Positions 23,570-35,485 of a DNA stretch of 64,000 bases are shown one piece after another. The translations under genes were made by a program, and so were the position numbers. Origin of the DNA: Casuarina equisetifolia (lineage: Eukaryota; Streptophyta; Magnoliopsida; Fagales; Casuarinaceae); NCBI GenBank assembly GCA_028551475.1, contig CM052359.1:7379583-7443582 (forward strand), in the 5' to 3' direction. Every line of letters starts with the position of its first letter. Position 1 is the stretch's first letter. The notes below the pieces were generated by a model that did no database searches, was not told where the DNA came from, and saw only the letters and a list, made by a program, of their open reading frames with translations.

Positions 23570-26500
23570 TTACTGGTAGTACATGAGCTGCTGGGTAGTT
23601 GCAACGCCCGGGAAAGCACCATCATAGATAGCCTGACTAGCTCCAGCAGAACCAATTCCCATGGCAGCCTGCTTGAGGGCATATTGGCCCTGTGGATGTA
23701 TAAGAGCTTGTGCTCCCGCAATTTTGCTCAATGCAATTTGTCGCTCATAGGCTGCAAGGTCAGCGACTGAGAAACCTATCATAGGTGCAGCTGTTGGTGG
23801 GGGAAGAGGAGTAGAGGCTGTCCCCGGTGGAGTTGGTTTGTTACCCCATGAGCACTGCATTAAAATTAACAAAAAATTGATTCCATTATTGCTGAAAAAA
23901 TATACAGTCAAGCCAACGATAACATCACCACCTCTTTCCCAACATAAGTGTTAAGTAGCTACAACCACCAAATTGGCCCCTCCCCATACCAGAACTTTCT
24001 TGAGAGGCAAAAGTACTTATGACAATATACAACATTTTCCTTGAAAAAAGATAAAATATTCATGAAGCGTAAGTTACCAATTATATATGTTACTCACGCC
24101 AAGAATACCTCCTTGTTACTAAAGCCACTCAACTCGCACCAAAAATGTGATATACAGCAATCCAGCACTGTACTACAAAATTATAACACTACTGAAGTGT
24201 ACCTTTAGTGGTTTGCCACACACGATCCGAGCATTCCCCATATGGATAGCCAGAGCTGCTTCTGCATGTGTGCTATATCTCACAAATCCAAAACCTTTAT
24301 CTCTCTGTACACGAACGTCTTCAATAATTCCAGCTCCAAGGCTATGGAAATGACGATGGAGATCAACTGAAGTAACCTATAAAAACAATTAATAACAACT
24401 AAGAAACTTAAAACATTTTGATTTGAGCAACTTTTCAGCCATAAGATGCATCATAAATAATACAATGTTATATTACTTCATTACCTGATTGATGTTTAAA
24501 GACGACAGAGAGTAACACTTGACAAAGAGAAAAAAAAAATGGTGACTCAAAGACAACAAAAAAAAAAAAAAAAAATTCCTTGCCTCTGGAGCAAGATTGC
24601 CGACATAAACAGTAGTGTACTGAGGATTGTTCTCTGGTGCATCGTCATTAGTCTTCTCCTGAACATCGTCTGCAGCAGGAAAAATGAAAATGGTTGTCAG
24701 CTCTAAATAAATGCAATAAAGAGTATGTATCAGGCATCTATTAACACAATGGTCCCAACACACCCACACATGCACAAATATCTAAACAAAACATCGTAGT
24801 TTCGCATACACAACCAAATGTAGGATCCGTATAAAACCACAACATTAAAACTGAAAAAGTTTCAATTTCAAAGATAGTGCACCTGACGTTCCATTTGTCA
24901 TCTCCACAACATTCATTGAGTCTGAGTTCTGCTTTTCATCATTAGCATTAGCACCTTTTGCAGCCCAGTTACAGCGAATCTGTCTACTTCCAAGCCATTT
25001 TCCTGTAAGATGGATAAAAAAGGCCTTCATTTCAACATGTGGAAGTACTAGTTTCTATTGAAATTGCTCATCAGAAATGTTTCCAAATGCATAGCAAATT
25101 ATTTCCCTCACTCACCCTACTATTCTCCAGCGTGATAAGAATGCAAGTTACTCAAGGTTTTCTGGGAATGTTTTGTAGAAAACATCCCGAAAACCTTAGG
25201 CCTATTCTTTCTTTCTTTTTTCTTTCTTTTATAAACACTAATGCACCAGGGAGGGGAAAGGAGGTGTCGAACCAGGGGGTTGTGTATCAAACCTGGGACC
25301 TCTTTGGTCTCAGGCAGCACCAGCTACTAGCTGAGCTAGATGCTTAGACCTATTATCTTTCCAACAAATTTTGCATAATACTTTCATGAGTATGTCCCTC
25401 TGATTTGCATAATTTAAACCAACCATCTCGTTATTAAAATGTTAGCTTTCTATATTTCCCACCTCCTTCCCAAAGTCACAACTTAAGTTTTTTCTCTGTT
25501 TATACAGTTCGTGTGAAAAGGATATGAAGAATAACAGCAAAGATATATGAATAAGAAGAATCAGTAGACCAAAATAAGCATTGTGAATACACATACCATT
25601 TAAGTCATTTATTGCACTCTGAGCATCCTGATCATAAAACGATCAAAATCATGACATGAAATATGATCATTTAACATTAGATAAACAACTCAGACAATTG
25701 TACAAAACAAAAAGTACACCAAAACAACTTCTGTACCTGCTGACTCCTAAAAGAAACAAATCCAAAGCCCCTAGAACGCCCAGTTTTCTGATCCCACATA
25801 ACCCTCGCATCTCTGTAAACAACAAACAGGTCTATGAAGCACATTCTAATATTAGAGAACACCACCAAATCCACTAGCAACAACCGAACATCAATAGTAT
25901 AAAAGACATTATACAATAACCAAGGGACCAGGGAATGAAACTTACGAACAACTAGTATAGACAGAAAAGCACGCAAATAGTGTAGCATCTGTAACTTCAG
26001 GACTAAGATCACCAACAAAAACATTGAAATGACCTGAAAATGACATAAATACAATCCTATTGGCACTCCGAAATGTAAATGCAAAAATCCACCACACAGA
26101 AAATAGATAAAAGGTCTAATGTTGAAGAAAACCTGATGTATCCTCCCTTTGACTACTTGCATAAGCCCAGTTAACCTTAATAGGTTGCCCTAATCTGTAG
26201 AAAAATCTTATTGAAACAGATAACAAGAAAAAGGGAACAAAATTCATTTAAGGTTAAAACTTACAGATGCCTTCCATTGAGAGTTACAATAGCGAGTGCA
26301 GCTGATCTACGATCAAAGTAGTCCACAAAACCATAGGATGACTGCACAAAAAGACAAGGTAACCTACAAGAGTCAAATTCCAAAAAAGGTTGGTGCACAA
26401 CAGTATTTTAGTTCAGCAGCCCCAGTGTTTCCAAGAAGTAAACAGTTTCCCAGATTGAACATATCAAGGAGATTATATCATCATCCTCTCAACTAGGGAG

Positions 26501-27769
26501 GGGGGAAAAAATAATAATAATAATATGATAGAACCTCACCTTCTCTTTCCTGATGAGCTTGCATCCTTCAAGGGGACCAGCAGCTGCAAAAACTTCTTGG
26601 AGGAGAGGATCGGTAACCTGTGGATGAATGTTTCCTACATACCTGCATTTGCTCATAAGCAAAAAGGCGTTCGTTAAATACACATAAAAATAAAAATAGT
26701 GAGAAAAGCAGTCTACCTACCCGGGAACTGTATTACACATGTAAGTAACTTCTATAATCATGGAAAAAAGTGATAAAATGCTATAATGTCTATGTGCGAG
26801 TAGAGCATCACCAACAATCAAATTAATAAGAGCATTGACGAGCCCTTAAGAAAATAAATGGTCAGGAAGGTGAAAAGTTGCACCCAATTCAACAGCATCC
26901 TATTAACAATAAAAAAGACCAAAAAGGAAAAAAGGAAAAAAAATAATACAAAATGTCTATACAACACTCACACACTGCGGCATGTACTTGAATCAAACCC
27001 AGGAGGCAGATTTCCACTCAAGATAGGCTCTATCTGCAAAATAAAAATGTAAAAAACAAGAAGCTAAAAAAAAAAAGAAAAAAAAAAAGGAAGGAAAAGA
27101 AACCCTACAGAAAAATATCTACACTCCTCACAAGATTTTCCAGGGATACATCAAGAAATGGCAACAGATAAAGTCAAGAGACTCAAACTCCGCATTAACC
27201 ACCAAACAAAGAAAGAGTAGCCCCATCATTCTTCAGGAAAAAATCATTAAGCTGATAAGATATAAAGAGCTGAAACCATGCAATTCCAGCCCGTCCAATG
27301 ATAAAACCTAAACATATAAGCTTCAGGGGATTACAAGGCCACAGATAACTCCACCCACAAAAAACAACGTACCTTCACCATTTTATCCAAAATCCCTATC
27401 TGGAATTAAAAAACCCGACCTCATAAAACTCCCCCCCGTTTGACCAAAAAGGGAAAAAAAAAAAAAAAAAAGGGTCGAGAGGATACTAAACTTAATAGCG
27501 TTTTATTAAATTGCGGTTTAGTTACAACAGTTTTTACGCTCGCCCTCAGAGACCGAAGTATAATTCAGAGAAAGAAGAAAATCGATAAATACACAGTATC
27601 CCCGGAATGATTCATTAATCTGATACATTAATCCCCACGTGCTAAAAGAAAACCTTTGTAGGAAGGCAAGGGGAGAAAAAAGAACCTGAGGAGTAGCAGC
27701 CAAGAGTGCAGGGTGGTGGTACAGTGACTGCTGCATCAGCGCATGCTGTTTAAGCCTCTGCTGTTGCAT
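23570..27769 (-). CDS. UBP1: UBP1/TIA-1-like oligouridylate-binding RNA-binding protein
   Basis: Twelve exons on the minus strand: 27686-27769, 26972-27033, 26540-26642, 26265-26341, 26133-26194, 25946-26033, 25737-25812, 25597-25627, 24883-25002, 24584-24669, 24203-24376, 23570-23854. They join without frame breaks into 415 residues. UBP1 proteins are nuclear and stress-granule proteins that bind U-rich introns and 3' UTRs. Three RRMs are clear: RRM1 with YVGNIH and [12 protein letters not shown]2 with NVFVGDLS and [11 protein letters not shown]3 with TVYVGNL and KGFGFVRY. The N-terminus is Gln-rich (MQQQRLKQ) and the C-terminus ends QQLMYYQ, as in UBP1B/C. An in-frame TAA two codons upstream fixes the start at 27769. 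All introns are GT-AG except the one after exon 10, which starts GC. The 5' leader is pyrimidine-rich and has a telo-box. Subtype B versus C is not decided. Confidence 0.95.
24377..24583 (-). promoter_or_regulatory. GC-AG intron with U18 tract in UBP1 gene
   Basis: Exon 10 ends CCAGAG and the intron begins GCAAGGAA, so the 5' splice site is GC, not GT. Both reading frame (LAPE|VTSVDLH) and RRM3 homology force this junction. Beginning at intron position +9 the transcript has 18 consecutive U (24558-24575), and further U-rich stretches follow. The 3' end is UUUUUAUAG. Translation through the intron adds a Phe-rich tail and then stops. Confidence 0.85.
25207..25342 (-). mobile_element. tRNA-derived SINE in UBP1 intron 8
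   Basis: On the minus strand an A-box-like TAGCTCAGCTAGTAGC is followed by a B-box-like GGTTTGATAC, a pyrimidine-rich CCTTTCCCCTCCCT body end and an (AAAG)n tail. It is flanked by a 12-base duplication with one mismatch: CTTAGGCCTATT (25195-25206) and CTTAGACCTATT (25343-25354). That is the expected target-site duplication of a SINE of about 136 bp. Confidence 0.75.
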
Positions 27770-27798
27770 CTTTTACAGGAAGGGGAATTTCTCTAGGC

Positions 27799-27807
27799 TT
27801 AGGGTTT
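27799..27807 (-). promoter_or_regulatory. Telo-box (AAACCCTAA) in UBP1 5' leader
   Basis: The minus strand reads CCTAAACCCTAAGCC about 30 bases upstream of the start codon. Telo-boxes near the 5' end are common in plant genes for translation and RNA-processing factors. Confidence 0.55.
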
Positions 27808-27879
27808 AGGGGAAAGGATACAGGAAGAGCGATGAGAACCAAAGAAACAAAAAGAAAAAAAACTACAAATTGAAAATCA

Positions 27880-27920
27880 AAGAAGAAGAAGAAGAAGAAG
27901 AAGAAAGAAAGAAAGAAAGA
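27880..27920 (-). repeat. (CTT)n/(CTTT)n tract in UBP1 5' leader
   Basis: The plus strand carries (GAA)8-type repeats passing into (GAAA)n. In the UBP1 sense strand this is a pure pyrimidine tract 110-150 bases before the ATG. It is a microsatellite and may also be a CU-rich leader element. Confidence 0.7.
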
Positions 27921-28816
27921 AATGAAAAACGAGAAAAAGAAAGAAAAAGAAACCCTCGGAAGGGAGGGAGAAGATACTCGATGGAGTGAGACAGCGAGGG
28001 GGACGCGCAGTTTTGTCCACGCCCTTATTTTATCATCGCAGAGAAAAAGCCCGAAAAACCGAAATTCGAAAAATGTTGGGCCTCCGTTTATTTTAGCAAA
28101 CAGGCCGGTTGGCATTCCAATTATGCATATGCAACGACCTGCTGACAGTTTCAGGCCCAATTGCTTCGGGCTGAAACCCTGCAATTCCCTAGTACTGAGT
28201 CATATTGATAGTTTGTGATGTCATTTAGATCATTGGATTGTTCAGAATTTTTTATCTGGATCTCGAACAAATTCATGTCCTTGTTTTGTGATAACAAGAC
28301 AACCGGACGTACAATTATCAATCTAATCTTCTATGAGAAGATTAAAACATATCAAGATTGATTATTACTTACATTACACTGGTGAGTAATACACCAATAT
28401 TATAAAATAAAAAATACTTTATAATAAATATAACTTTAGTATTTGTTATCCAAACTTAAAAGTTGATGATCTTTATAGATCATCAAGATAAGAGAGGAGT
28501 AATAAAATATAAATAGAAGAATCAAAAAGTAATTAAATGAAATAAATTTTGGGTTAAACTTTAAACAGTTATCTCCTCGCATTGTTGGAATCATGATCTA
28601 CTCTACATCAACTTTAATTTCATGGTTCCTTTCTAAGGGAATTCTTCACGAATATCAAAAGAAGTAAAGAGTTATACATGGTTTTTTATCTAAGTGTTTT
28701 CAAAGCACCATAATTGTTTTGAGCATAAATTTATTTAGAGCTTCAGCCATGACTAGGGTATTCATGAAGCCCAGGTGCTTCCTTAATTGTACAACTCTGG
28801 GCTGCTGACAAAGTTA
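27921..28816. other. UBP1 upstream region up to copia element C
   Basis: About 27960-28190 is GC-richer, lies directly upstream of the UBP1 leader on the minus strand and probably contains its promoter. I see no clear TATA box. From 28200 the DNA is AT-rich with no supported gene. It ends with AGTTA (28812-28816), the left target-site duplication of element C. Confidence 0.45.
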
Positions 28817-29522
28817 TGTTAGAAAATTTCATCTCAAATGAGACTCTTTTACAGGATCTAAGCATTGATCATGGAGAAATAATGGTTCAATATATGTAAC
28901 ATAAATAAATCAGAAGACATACCGTATTTTTTCATTTGCGTCGTCATTTTGGACTAAGTCTTCCACTTTATTCTCTCCAAATACTAGCTTGATGAGATAG
29001 CCAAAAGTTGCTGCGTGAAAAGGTTAGGGAGAAGGCGATAACAGTGACTGCGTAAAAGTCCCTTTTATTTACCCGTGTGAATAAGCGGTTACATGGTGTG
29101 TGTGAGTCGTGGGTTATTAGTGAGTTGTGTGCTTAGTGTTTTACGGGAGAGAGGGCATGATGGATAAGGTGGCAAAATTGCCTTGAGGGGCAGTTTCCCA
29201 CGACTAAACGCAATAAAACATATTTCATTGTTATCTCCAAAATATTTCTCTTTAGCAACATTAAATATATAAACGGAGAGTTAGAAGGGGGACTTAACTA
29301 ATTAATAAAATATCCATACAAATAGCCTTACTCATCAAAGTCTATAAGATGGACAACGGCACACACCAACCAGTACCATATATGCAAAAGATGAATATAT
29401 GTACAATGTGTGTACAATTAAATGGACCAATAAAATCACATTGCATCGCCACGATAGGGAATGATCATTTATGCATCATTAATATAAGCCCACATTACAT
29501 GGACTCATACAATGAGCCAACA
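28817..29522 (-). repeat. 3' LTR of copia element C
   Basis: 706 bp with TG...CA ends; followed inward by the polypurine tract. Confidence 0.93.
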
Positions 29523-29533
29523 ATCTCCCACTT
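29523..29533 (-). other. Polypurine tract of copia element C
   Basis: Minus strand AAGTGGGAGAT immediately next to the 3' LTR, the usual copia plus-strand primer site. Confidence 0.8.
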
Positions 29534-30317
29534 GGGCTATAACAATGATCATAAAAATAAATAATACTACTAGTAGATTTTATATATATGAAAATAATTT
29601 TAAAAACATTTTATGATGATCCAGATAATTCAGAAACATCCTTTACTGCCGATCTTGTCACATAAGGTTTCAAACTCAAAGATAATAGTGGTTATTATGC
29701 CATTTAGAGACACAACTCCCAAGATAGTCACAAGAGTTCTCCACTTTACGAACATAGATCTTATATGGTAGTGTGGTGGACAAGTAACACCACAAAAGAA
29801 ATGTAGTGTTACCCTCTTATCAATTCCATTCTCCTAATGACTAGCGTCACCAACAAAACCGTCATAGGGGAATATCACTTCAAATGACAAACGTCATCGA
29901 CAAACCGTCCTAAAAGGACATCCCCAAGGTGACAAGACGTCATCGACAAACCATCCCAGGAGAATATAAATGTCTTGTGTAGGATACTCAGTACATAAAT
30001 ATTTGTGTGCTACAAGACATTATAATATGGCCACAATGATGTGCCCTGGCCAAATGCTAAAGGTTGCACCTCCCTCAAGACTTTATAACCTGTCTTAAAC
30101 AAGCACATATATGTCTCACAAGTTTATGAAAATTAAACAATAGATAGGTAACTAAGATATACATGCATCAATTAAAGTTTCATAACAATAAACAAACAAA
30201 TGTTGCAATGATACATAACAATGAAGTGGGCATCAACTCCCACTGAATAAAAGTGTTCAACAAATATCAATAGCTCCCATTGAGCAAAAGCATTAAAATA
30301 GAGAGCATAAGCTCCCA

Positions 30318-33300
30318 CTAAACAAAGGCATCAAATGAAGAACAAAGACCCATGCGATCATCGTGCTTTTGCAATATAGAAGGACTTAACCCTTTAGTAA
30401 GTAGGTCAGCTACCATGACATTTGTTCTAATGTGCTCCACTGCAACTGAATACCCAACAAGCTCCAAATCATCCACATGTCTATAAGTTAACATATAATT
30501 CCTTGTTCCTTCCAAGTATCTCATAACCTTCTTGGCAGCAACCCAATGATCATGACCAGGGTTAGATTGAAATTTGTCAAGAACTCTAGTGGCAAAAGCA
30601 ATATCAGGTCTAGTGCAAACCTATGCATACATGAAGCTACCTACTGCACTGACATATGGTATTTTCTTCATAGTTTCCTTATCAGCTTCACTTTGAGGGC
30701 ATTGTAATTTATTCAGCTTGTCACTTCTAAGTATTGGTGCACTTCCAGGTTTACAATCTTGCATGTTAAACCTTGCTAATACTCGATCAATATATGCCCT
30801 CTAAGAAAGACCTAACAATCAACGTGAATGATCTATGTGGATCTCAATCCCGAGAACAAAAGAAGCTTCACCAAGGTCTTTCATATCAAACTGAGAAGAC
30901 AATAATGTCTTAGTTTCTCGAAGTAACCTCATATCTTTACATACCAATAATATGTCATCGACATAAAGAATTAATAAAATTGGGGTACTCCCACTGAACT
31001 TGGTATATATGCAACAATCCATCAAGTTTTCAACAAAACCACACAAAGTGATTAAGCTATCAAATTTCAAGTACCATTGCCTTAAGGCTTGCTTAAGGCC
31101 ATAAATAGATTTCTTTAGCTTACAAACAAACTTACTAGCATTATGTTTCACAAAACCCTCAAGTTGTTTCATATATACTTCTTTATCCAAGACTCTATTT
31201 AAAAAGGCAGTCTTAACATCCATCTAATGCAGTTCCATATTAAAATGAGCCACTAATGCCATAATAATCCTAAATGAGTCTTTAGAGGATATTGGCAAAA
31301 AAGTCTCATCATAATCAACTCCATCTTTCTGTGTGAATCCCTTAGCAACCAATCTGGCCTTGAATCTATATATCTTTCTAGTAGAATCTTTCTTTGTTTT
31401 AAACACCCATTTGCAACCAACAGGCTTGCATCCTTCAGGTCACTCAACTAAATCCCAAACTTCACTATGCTTCATGGATTGCATTTCATCTTTCATAGCA
31501 TTTAACCAAAATTCTGATTGTGGACTTGAAACAGCCTCAAAGTAGGTCACTGGATCCTGTACAATCCCAATGTCATAATCATTTTCACCAAAATATACCT
31601 CATAGTCAGGGTGGATAGCTAATCTCCTCTTTCTAGTAGATCTCTGAACTGGTGGAGCTACAATATTTTGATCTTGAGGTTGCATTTTCACAACTGGAAC
31701 TTCATTAGTATCATGTTCTTGCACATCTAAATGTACTAGAACTGGTTCAATAGGTTGCATGCTCAATGAAGTAAAAGGATCAGCTTCAACACCCACATAG
31801 GTAATGCCTATGCTCTTTGAGGTTTGTGAACATTCAGCTTTCTCTGCAACATCAAGCTTTAAGAACTTAGCTGTTTGCAAATCCACAATTCTAGGACCTC
31901 CACCAGGGTTATAGAATCGATAGCCCTTGGAGTGCTCTAGGTAGGACACAAAATAACATCTAGTGGTTCGTGGATCTAACTTTCCTAGAGTCAGATTATA
32001 CATTTTCACCTCCGCTGGGCATCCCCAAACTTTAATATGGTTTAAACTAGGTTTGCGTCCCTTAAATAACTCAAACGGAGTCAACTGAACTGCTTTAGTA
32101 GGAACAGGATTAAGAATATACATAGAAGTCTTTAAGGCTTCTCCCCATAGAAACTAGGGTAAATTACTCTCACTCATCATGCTTTTAACCATATTCATCA
32201 AAGTTCTATTTCGCCTCTCAGCGACACCATTATGTTCTAGGCTCCCTGGCATAATGAATTGAGCTATTATGCCAGAATCTTGTAAATACTGAGCAAATGG
32301 TCCCTTATGTTGTCCTGTGTCACCATGTCTCCCATAGTATATTCTCCACCTCGATCAGATCTCACAATTTTTATACTCTTTCCTAATTGTTTCTCAATTT
32401 CAACCTTAAATTTCTTAAACTTTTCAAGGAACTCTGACTTCTCTTTGATCAAATACACATATCCATAACGTGAGAAATCATCTATAAAGGTAATGAAATA
32501 AACATCACCTTGTAGTGTTGGTCTATATGGACCACTTATATCAGTGTGTACCACACCCAACAAATCAGAATAGTGAACTGCAGTCTTCTTCTTTGTCTTA
32601 GTTAACTTACCTCTACAACAATCTAAACAAGTTTCCAAATCCTCATTAAGAGTGGGCAAAATTCTTACTTTTATCAACCTTTGTATTCTCTATTTTGAAA
32701 TGTGACAGAGTCTCTTATGCCATAATGTATATGATTGCTCTTTAGACATCATCCTCTTAGGAACATTACGTTCATCATTCATTGTAACATAGATCTCATG
32801 TGGGGATAAACAAATCTTATATAAATCATGATTCAAAGTACAACAACCAACAAGGTTTGAATCAAAACATACATTAATAATGAAGTTCTTAACTTCAAAA
32901 GAATACCCTAATTTATCCAATAAAGAAACTGAAACTAGATTCCGTCTAAATGACAGTACATAAAAGGTGTTATATAAAGTCATCCTAAAACCAGTCTCTA
33001 AAAGCAAGGTGACATCTCCAACGAACTCCACATCAACCTTCACGTTGTTCCCCACAAAGAGATACTTCTTATCCTGACTTGGCCTCCTCTGGTTTACGAA
33101 TCCCTCCATCTAGGCGTTTTCCCTTGCTCTTCTTGAGCCTGGGACAATCAGGTTTCTTATTCCCCTTTGCCCTGCAATAAAAACATACGATCTCATCTGG
33201 CTTGACCCCAGCAGCCATTTGAGATCTCCTTGTCCCAGCAACATTGCCCTGAAGGGCTACTTCATAGAAAGCTGGGCGAGCCCTTTTAGGGTCTCTATTA

Positions 33301-34000
33301 CATTGAGGCTTGAATCTCCTGTTTTTACTAGAACTAGCTCCCTGAGTATATAAGGCAACTCGACTTTTATTAGCTCTTAATTGCTTTTCTTCAACCATCA
33401 CTTGAGCTAACAGCTCATTGGTTGTCCACTGCTTATGCCGCATATGATAAGTTATCTTAAGAACAGCAAAGTCAGTAGGGAGGCTATTCAAAACCTTATG
33501 AATGATGATTGCATCAGAAAAGGAAACATTTGCCTTCTTGAGTTTGGCCTTATAGTCAATCATCTTCATGATATAATTCCTTATAGGCATGGACCCATCA
33601 TACTTAAGATCAAATAACTCTTGCAAAAGCTCTCTAGCTAGAGCATTAATGGGCGGTGTATACTATTTCTCCACTACCTCAAGAAATTCCTTAGTAGTGC
33701 CATCGGTGGGTAAATTCGCCTACAGGTGATCCTTAATTGTCCTTTGCATTGTTAATATACAAAACTCGTTCTTTCTAGCCCAAGTAGCACACTTATTCTT
33801 ATACTCTTCTGTGCTAGCCTCAGTAGGGTCCTTTGGCTTTTCAGTAGTGAGGACTGAATGTAGATCAGAAATCCACAAAATGAAGCGGAGATCAGCCAAC
33901 CATTTCTTGAAGTTTGATCCAGTCAAGATTTCTATGGTTACTGTGTAGTTGTTGACTATGAAAGTTGCTGTAATTCATAATACATAACAGAAGCACACAA
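30318..34000 (-). pseudogene. Copia element C gag-pol remains with internal deletions
   Basis: Minus-strand pieces in order: gag start with LTGSNFKKW (about 33890-34000); gag body and zinc knuckle 33069-33626 (CFYCRAKGN...C, with the knuckle His replaced by Asn); pre-integrase LWHKRLCHISK (32690-33109); integrase core 32267-32677 with HTDISGP and IDDFSRYGY; integrase C-terminus and spacer 31440-32123; RT 30819-31406 with MDVKTAFLN, YGLKQ and YVDD. The region between the knuckle and GFVNQRRPSQ lacks any protease Asp-Ser/Thr-Gly. At about 30446 the RT connection ending LVGYS jumps directly to the RNase H tail (HIRTN...ADLLTKGL), so the RNase H core is gone. Stops at several domain borders add to the damage. 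Confidence 0.87.
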
Positions 34001-34789
34001 TGAGTAGATAAGAAGAGAGTTTCACAAACATTATCATATAAATACCTGCGGGCAGTCGACATGACATGCCATCCAGAAACTCTCCACACAACAGCTGTCT
34101 AAGGAAGAACCAATCATCACAATCCACCACCTGTGGGTATATGGATTGTAAAGACTGACCCAAATCCAGGCATGCTAGTTGTGCAACATCCAATTCCTAA
34201 CACATAATCACCTCCTGTGGGAGAATGAAACGTATTAGGATTGGACTCATCCACAGTATAAGAACAAAGTCTCATAATTCAATTAAATTACGCTACTGTG
34301 GTGGTCACAATCCAATTGAATCACATGACTCTCGCGTACTTGGAAAAATCCCTCAAATGCACAAAACACAAACCTACCACCTAACCAAGGTGTGCCACTG
34401 TGATGGTCACAACTCAATCAAGATATGAGTTCGGTTTGTGCTGCGGGATAAAACATACACTACTTACAATCCAAATGTGCAACTTTTTTTTTTAATTAAA
34501 AGATGGACACTTGTCTCTAAATTTGCACTTAATTAACATCTTAAGTGTCATAGAATTGTATGCTAGACTAAAACGGCCTAATATAACATTTAAATAAACA
34601 AATAACATTCAGAAGGCCATAATTAATTTTTCAAACAGTTAATCATCACATGCTAGCATACAAGTATGTCATATAAAATTAATTAAACAATAAATTAAAC
34701 AATTTTGATTCAAATAATTATCAAACAGAGACAATTATTTAAAATAAATTGCATCAAAATATTCAAATTAAAATTATTAAAATTTTGGC

Positions 34790-35300
34790 GTAAAAAGAGG
34801 TCTCCAACGTGCCTTCACGCGCCTCCATGCATCGCCGAAAGAGGCTGTCAGCCGATACAGCCGGTTCGACCGAGTCAACTCAGCCGGTTCAGGCCGACTC
34901 AGCCAATTCGGGCTAACTCAGCCGATTTGTCGTCAGGTCGGCCGGTTCTCTGGCCGATCGACGTGTCTTCAGAATCTTCGGTTCATAGTCGACGTCCGAC
35001 GCCACAGATGACGACACTTCGGTGCCCACCAATGGCCAGATTTGGATTAAACCAGATCCAGCTGAAATCAGGTAGCCCGATTTGGCCAATTCGACGTCCG
35101 TCTGGCTGGTTCTCCGGTCGGTCGAGATTCTGTTGAGATCATCGGAGGACAATCTATCTCCGGTCACCTGTTCAGAGGCGAACGGCAGCTAGTGGGGGCT
35201 TGACTCGGTTTCGAGTCAGGTCGGGTCGGGTTCCGTGCAACCCAGTCGGAAAGCCACCGTTTCCAGTGGTTCTTGGCATCGACGGAATCAGCAAGTCATG
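34790..35300 (-). other. GC-rich leader of copia element C
   Basis: Between the PBS and gag is about 1.5 kb of untranslated leader. Its part at 34790-35300 is strikingly GC-rich in an AT-rich element and holds degenerate reiterations of TCAGCCGATTC-like units (34850-34930). No conserved protein is recognisable. The adjoining 34100-34440 carries short repeats around GGTGGTCACAAT. Confidence 0.5.
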
Positions 35301-35471
35301 CTGGTTCTGAATCTGACCTCATCCAGTCTAAAAGACCACTGGTTTAGCTCAGATCTGAGTTTGAAATTTTTGGACTATAAAAAATACGAAAAACTCATTT
35401 TTAGATCAGTACCAAAACATGATTTTGTTTCGATTTGGCTCAATTTGGCTCACCAAATCAATGCTATAATT

Positions 35472-35483
35472 GCTCCAATACCA
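35472..35483 (-). other. Primer-binding site of copia element C
   Basis: Minus strand TGGTATTGGAGC, two bases inside the 5' LTR; initiator-Met tRNA type. Confidence 0.75.
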
Positions 35484-35485
35484 AT

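Noticed and set aside
24473..24580. Phe-rich coding extension of UBP1 exon 10
   Set aside because: It is the U tract of the intron read through; RRM3 resumes in exon 11 in frame when the GC-AG intron is removed.
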